Origin: Actinocatenispora sp963815125
Lineage (GTDB): Bacteria; Actinomycetota; Actinomycetes; Mycobacteriales; Micromonosporaceae
Reading direction: 5' to 3'
NCBI GenBank assembly: GCA_963815125.1
Contig: CAWFFM010000010.1
Span: 124,001-188,000 of the forward strand
DNA: 64,000 bases
Of this stretch, positions 59,785 to 64,000 are shown piece by piece. The notes beneath the pieces were generated by a model. It was not told the origin of the DNA, ran no database searches, and worked only from the letters and a program-made list of their open reading frames with translations. Positions within the stretch are counted from its first letter, which is position 1. Each line of letters opens with the position of its first letter. A program made the translations under genes and the position numbers.

Positions 59785-59852
59785 CTGCCGGTGACGAGTC
59801 AGCGGAAAGCACCCGTAGCAGTGACATCCACATCCACAGCGAGAGGTAATTC

Positions 59853-62800
59853 GTGACCGAGACGACGGTGCCGCCGGGCGGCGGCGGCCGGATCGAGCCC
59901 GTCGGGCTCGAAGTCGAGATGCAGCGCTCGTTCCTCGACTACGCGATGAGCGTGATCGTGGCCCGGGCGCTGCCCGACGTGCGGGACGGGCTCAAGCCCG
60001 TACACCGCAAGGTCCTGTACGGCATGTACGACGACGGCATCCGCCCGGACCGTGGGTACGTCAAGTGCGCCAAGGTCGTCGGCGCCGTGATGGGTAACTA
60101 CCACCCGCACGGCGACGCGTCGATCTACGACACCCTGGTCCGGATGGCCCAGCCGTGGTCGCTGCGGTACCCGCTCGTCGACGGCAACGGCAACTTCGGC
60201 TCCCCGGGCAACGACCCGGCTGCGGCCATGCGCTACTGCCTCACCGCCGACGCACGGGTACGCACCGCGCTGGGCACGGTCCGGATCGGTGACATCGTCC
60301 AGGACGCCGAGCCGAACTCGGACAACGACATCGATCTGAAGGTCCGGGATCGCAACGGGGACCTGGTCCGGGCGTCCAAACTGTTCCATTCGGGCCATCA
60401 TCCGACGCTGCGTATGCGTACCCGGGATGGCTTCGCACTCACCGGAACGCACAACCATCCGGTGTTGTGCCTGGTCGATCTGGCCGGGGTACCCACCATG
60501 CAGTGGAAGCTGCTGGCCGAGGTACAGGCCGGTGACCGGGTGGTACTTCAGCGCACCGTACCGGAGGAGTTCGGCGACGCGCCGCTGGAAGTACACGAGG
60601 CGGCGGTGCTCTGTGGCGCGTTCGTCAGCGAAGGGTGGGTCTCCGAAACCCGCGCCGGCTTCAACAACATCGACCGTGACTACTTCGACCGGGTGGTCGC
60701 GGCCTACGACCTGTGCGTCGGTGGCGCGCGGTACGTCAGCGAACGGGTCATCCGGTCCGGCAGCAGGCTGTACGAGCTCGACGTCCAGAACCTCTCCGCG
60801 TTGCGGCGAAGCCTGCTCGGCGACATGGTCGGCGCCCGGAGCGCGGCGAAGACCGTACCGGAGTTCGTCTGGCAATCCTCACCACAGGTCAAGCGGGCCT
60901 TCCTGCAGTCCCTGTTCGAAGGGGACGGCTCCTCCTCGTTGCTTCCGCGCAACACCATTCAGATCTCGTACTCCACCCGGAGCGAGCAGCTGGCTCAGGA
61001 CGTCCAGCAGCTTCTCCTCGAGTTCGGCGTGATCTCCCGGCTGTGCCGGTACGCCAACGGTGAGCACAAGGTCGTGGTCACCAACCGGCGCGACGCCCGG
61101 CTGTTCGCCGGCTGGATCGGTTTCCTCGGTCGCAAGCAGCGCAAGCTCGAGGAGCAACTGGCGCAGGTTCCGCTGGAGAGCACAGCTCTCAGCCACGACC
61201 ACGTTCCCTATGTCGCGGACTTCGTCCGGGCGCACGGCGCACACCGCTGGACCGAACGCGACTGGCTGCGCCGACACAACATCGACCGGGTCGAACGGTG
61301 GGAACGCGATCGGGACGAGATCACCGCGCACATCACCGACGGCGAAGTTCTCGAAGTGGTCGAGCCGCTGGTGGACGGTCGCTTCTACTACGCAGAGGTC
61401 GACAGCATCGACGACGCGGGCGTACAGCCTGTGTACAGCATCCGGGTCGATACCGACGACCACTCGTTCGTCGCGAACGGGTTCGTCAACCACAACACGG
61501 AATGCCGGCTCGACCCGCTGGCGATGGAGATGCTGCGGGACATCGACGAGGACACCGTCGACTTCTCGCCGAACTACGACGGCACCACCCGCGAACCCGA
61601 CGTACTGCCGGCCAGGTTCCCGAACCTGCTGGTCAACGGGTCCGAGGGGATCGCGGTCGGGATGGCCACCCGGATCCCGCCGCACAACCTGCGCGAGGTT
61701 GCGGACGGTGTGCAGTGGTGCCTGGCGCACCCGGAGGCGACCGAGGAGGAGGCCCTGGAGGCGCTCCTGACGATCGTCAAGGGCCCCGACTTCCCGACCT
61801 CCGGCCTGATCGTCGGCACGCAGTCGATCACGGATGCGTACCGGACCGGGCGGGGCTCGATCCGGATGCGCGCCGTGGTGGACGTACAGGAGGACGCGAA
61901 GGGTCGCGCCTGCCTGGTGGTCAGTGAACTGCCGTACCAGGTCAACCCGGACAACCTGGCCGAGCGGATCGCCGAGCTGGTCAAGGAGGGCAAGGTCTCC
62001 GGTATCGCGGACATCCGCGAGGAGTCGTCCGGCCGTACCGGCATGCGCCTGGTACTCGTACTCAAGCGTGACGCGGTCGCCAAGATCGTGCTGAACAACC
62101 TGTACAAGCACACCCAGTTGCAGGAGACGTTCGGCGCGAACATGTTGGCGCTGGTCGACGGGGTGCCGCGCACCCTCAACCTGGCCCAGTTCCTCCAGCT
62201 GTACGTCAAGCACCAGATCGAGGTCATCGTCCGGCGCACCCGCTACCGGTTGCGCAAGGCCGAGGAGCGGGCGCACATCCTGCGCGGTCTGGTCAAGGCG
62301 CTGGACCAGCTCGATGCGGTCATCGCGCTGATCCGCCAGTCGGCGAGCGCCGACGCGGCGCGCAGCGGGCTGATGGACCTGCTGACCGTGGACGAGGTGC
62401 AGGCCACCGCGATTCTGGACATGCAGCTGCGTCGGCTGGCGGCCCTGGAACGGCAGAAGATCGTCGAGGAACTGGCCGAGATCGAGACGAAGATAGCCGA
62501 TCTGCAGGACATCCTGGCCAGGCCGGAACGCCAGCGCAGCATCGTCTCCGAGGAGCTGACCGAGGTCGCCAGGAAGTACGGCGACGACCGGCGTACGAAG
62601 ATCGTCCCGTTCGACGGCGACGTGTCGATGGAGGACCTGATCGCCCGCGAGGACGTGGTGGTCACCATCACCCGCGGCGGGTACGCCAAGCGGACCCGGG
62701 CCGACCTGTACCGCAGCCAGCGGCGTGGCGGCAAGGGTGTACAGGGCGCCCAGCTGCGGCAGGACGACCTGGTCAGCCACTTCTTCGTCTGTTCCACCCA

Positions 62801-63593
62801 CGACTGGTTGCTGTTCTTCACCAACAAGGGCCGGGTCTACCGGGCGAAGGCGTACGAACTTCCCGAAGCCAACCGGTCGGCCAAGGGCCAGCACGTGGCG
62901 AACCTCCTGGCCTTCCAGCCGGACGAACACATCGCCCAGGTGATCGAGATCGCCGATTACGAGGCGGCCCCGTACCTGGTACTGGCGACCAAGGGTGGTG
63001 TGGTCAAGAAGACAAAGCTCTCCGACTTCGACTCGAACCGCTCGGGTGGTGTGATCGCCATCAACCTGCGGGAGGACGACGAGGTCGTCAAGGCCGCCCT
63101 GATCGGCCCGGAGGACCACCTGCTGCTGGTCAGCCGAAAGGCGCAGGCCATCAGGTTCGCCGCGAACGACGAGTCGCTGCGGCCGATGGGACGGGCCACC
63201 GCGGGTGTGATCGGCATGCGCTTCGCGGATGGTGATGTACTGCTCACCATGGAAGTTGTCCGCGAAGGACTGGACATTCTGGTCGCAACCGACGGCGGGT
63301 ATGCAAAGCGCACGCCGGTGGAGGAATATCCGACGCAGAACAGGGGCGGCAAGGGCGTACTCACTGCGAAGATCACCACGCGGCGTGGTCAACTAGTGGG
63401 AGCTCTAGCCACTTCTCCGGAGGACGAGGTGTTCGCTATCACGTCCAATGGTGGAGTCATCCGGACTCCGGTGAAGCCTGTACGGCGAACACGGGACCGG
63501 AACACAATGGGGGTCAAGTTGATGGACCTACCTGCGGGCGTGACGCTGGTGGCGATCACGCGGAACGCCGACGAGCCCGAGGAACAGGACTGA
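59853..63593 (+). CDS. gyrA: DNA gyrase subunit A with intein
   Basis: The 1246-aa precursor is an 826-aa GyrA interrupted by a 420-residue intein. The N-extein (1-128) ends with DPAAAMRY, whose Tyr128 is the DNA-cleaving residue; the C-extein resumes at TECRLDPLAMEML (normally TEARL), then FPNLLVNGSEGIAVGMATRIPPHN. The GyrA-box QRRGGKG is in the C-terminal pinwheel, and the last residues are NADEPEEQD. Splicing is needed for a working enzyme. The GTG at 59853 follows AGAGGTAATTC. It is co-transcribed with gyrB, and a DUF3566 gene follows 3 nt later. Confidence 0.97.
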   Translation: MTETTVPPGGGGRIEPVGLEVEMQRSFLDYAMSVIVARALPDVRDGLKPVHRKVLYGMYDDGIRPDRGYVKCAKVVGAVMGNYHPHGDASIYDTLVRMAQPWSLRYPLVDGNGNFGSPGNDPAAAMRYCLTADARVRTALGTVRIGDIVQDAEPNSDNDIDLKVRDRNGDLVRASKLFHSGHHPTLRMRTRDGFALTGTHNHPVLCLVDLAGVPTMQWKLLAEVQAGDRVVLQRTVPEEFGDAPLEVHEAAVLCGAFVSEGWVSETRAGFNNIDRDYFDRVVAAYDLCVGGARYVSERVIRSGSRLYELDVQNLSALRRSLLGDMVGARSAAKTVPEFVWQSSPQVKRAFLQSLFEGDGSSSLLPRNTIQISYSTRSEQLAQDVQQLLLEFGVISRLCRYANGEHKVVVTNRRDARLFAGWIGFLGRKQRKLEEQLAQVPLESTALSHDHVPYVADFVRAHGAHRWTERDWLRRHNIDRVERWERDRDEITAHITDGEVLEVVEPLVDGRFYYAEVDSIDDAGVQPVYSIRVDTDDHSFVANGFVNHNTECRLDPLAMEMLRDIDEDTVDFSPNYDGTTREPDVLPARFPNLLVNGSEGIAVGMATRIPPHNLREVADGVQWCLAHPEATEEEALEALLTIVKGPDFPTSGLIVGTQSITDAYRTGRGSIRMRAVVDVQEDAKGRACLVVSELPYQVNPDNLAERIAELVKEGKVSGIADIREESSGRTGMRLVLVLKRDAVAKIVLNNLYKHTQLQETFGANMLALVDGVPRTLNLAQFLQLYVKHQIEVIVRRTRYRLRKAEERAHILRGLVKALDQLDAVIALIRQSASADAARSGLMDLLTVDEVQATAILDMQLRRLAALERQKIVEELAEIETKIADLQDILARPERQRSIVSEELTEVARKYGDDRRTKIVPFDGDVSMEDLIAREDVVVTITRGGYAKRTRADLYRSQRRGGKGVQGAQLRQDDLVSHFFVCSTHDWLLFFTNKGRVYRAKAYELPEANRSAKGQHVANLLAFQPDEHIAQVIEIADYEAAPYLVLATKGGVVKKTKLSDFDSNRSGGVIAINLREDDEVVKAALIGPEDHLLLVSRKAQAIRFAANDESLRPMGRATAGVIGMRFADGDVLLTMEVVREGLDILVATDGGYAKRTPVEEYPTQNRGGKGVLTAKITTRRGQLVGALATSPEDEVFAITSNGGVIRTPVKPVRRTRDRNTMGVKLMDLPAGVTLVAITRNADEPEEQD
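60237..61496 (+). other. GyrA intein with DOD homing endonuclease
   Basis: Residues 129-548 of the gyrA product. Block A starts CLTADARVRT (nucleophile Cys129); block B is GTHNHPVLCL (Thr-x-x-His); the C-terminal blocks are VYSIRVDTDDHSFVANGF and VNHN, ending His-Asn before the +1 Thr. The central endonuclease has two dodecapeptide motifs, AAVLCGAFVSEGW (about 122-134 of the intein) and FLQSLFEGDGS (about 222-232). The insertion site, directly after the catalytic Tyr, and the length of 420 equal the known mycobacterial GyrA intein of M. leprae; M. xenopi has a mini-intein at this site. Confidence 0.97.
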
Positions 63594-63596
63594 CGC

Positions 63597-64000
63597 ATGA
63601 CAGAGGCCAAGACGCACGAGAACGCCGCGGCGCGTACCGGTCCGTCGGGCAGCGGGTCTGGTAACCGATCCGTCGGGCGTGCCACCGTGCCCTCGGCCGA
63701 CCCGTCGGCCACGAGCAAGTTCGTCCGGCCGCCGGGGATGAACCCCCCGCCCACCGCCCCGATCAGTGGTGGACCGGGTACGCAGCCCAACGTGGGCGCG
63801 GCGAAGGCCCAGGTCGCCGAGGCGGTACGGGCTGCCCGTGCCACCGTCTCGGCGGCCGCCTCCCGCGGTCCGCGTCGGGCCCGCCTGCACCTCAAGCGGA
63901 TCGATCCGTGGTCTGTGATGAAGTTCGCCTTCGCGGTGTCCCTCGTCCTGTTCATCGTGATGGTCGTGGCCACCTCGGTGCTCTACCTCGCGCTGGACGC
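63597..64000 (+). CDS. DUF3566 membrane protein, 3' end outside window
   Basis: The ATG at 63597, 3 nt after the gyrA stop codon, opens a frame that runs off the window (134 codons visible). The N-terminus is disordered (Ala/Gly/Pro/Thr-rich), and a helix-basic segment RGPRRARLHLKRIDPWSVMKFAFAVSLVLFIVMVVATSVLYLAL marks the DUF3566 family, encoded downstream of gyrA in most actinobacteria. The function is unknown. Confidence 0.9.
   Translation, partial: MTEAKTHENAAARTGPSGSGSGNRSVGRATVPSADPSATSKFVRPPGMNPPPTAPISGGPGTQPNVGAAKAQVAEAVRAARATVSAAASRGPRRARLHLKRIDPWSVMKFAFAVSLVLFIVMVVATSVLYLALD

Overview
The window is a very GC-rich actinobacterial chromosome segment centred on the replication origin. 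Gene content, strong GC3 bias, many GTG starts, the parS sequence TGTTTCACGTGAAACA, the NAD-type gnd between dnaN and recF, and SigR- and SigM-type regulation fit a filamentous actinomycete. A Micromonosporales relative is my best guess (inference, not proven).

Layout. Positions 1-14.9 kb hold a polytopic membrane protein (cut by the window edge), a phosphotransferase-fold kinase, a cell-envelope block (GT87-like glycosyltransferase, class A penicillin-binding protein ponA, DUF5318 protein, PadR regulator with a palindromic operator, inositol-1-phosphate synthase), a secreted snapalysin-type protease, an MMPL transporter, an ArsR-like regulator with a small coiled-coil membrane protein, and an ogt alkyltransferase. 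Positions 15-21.4 kb hold an NfeD/flotillin pair, a Tat-lipoprotein multicopper oxidase with a membrane partner, and an MFS permease.

From 21.4 to 63.6 kb the order follows the conserved actinobacterial origin region, closely matching M. tuberculosis Rv3907c-Rv3924c followed by Rv0001-Rv0007: tRNA CCA-transferase, NUDIX, murJ, pseudokinase, sigM, anti-sigma, trxB, trxA, cwlM, GNAT, then (after five genes that I do not place in that order) parB, parA, rsmG, khpB, yidC, yidD, rnpA and rpmH on the minus strand. dnaA, oriC, dnaN, gnd, recF, dciA-like, gyrB and gyrA are on the plus strand. A sigma-factor/membrane-protein pair is inserted between dciA and gyrB. Thus chromosome replication (dnaA, dnaN, recF, gyrase), segregation (parAB plus four parS sites), peptidoglycan control (ponA, murJ, pseudokinase, cwlM, Ddl-like ligase) and redox control (trxBA behind a SigR-type promoter) lie together.

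Most unusual features: a 149-bp, 148/149-identical inverted repeat bracketing about 0.7 kb between the dnaA stop codon and the DnaA-box cluster of oriC, with a second degraded inverted repeat and an AT-rich palindromic core inside it; a full-length 420-residue intein with a homing-endonuclease domain directly after the catalytic tyrosine of GyrA; parS sites inside parA coding sequence and inside a terminator-like hairpin; and an RnpA with a long inserted linker. I found no CRISPR array, tRNA, rRNA, prophage or biosynthetic cluster.
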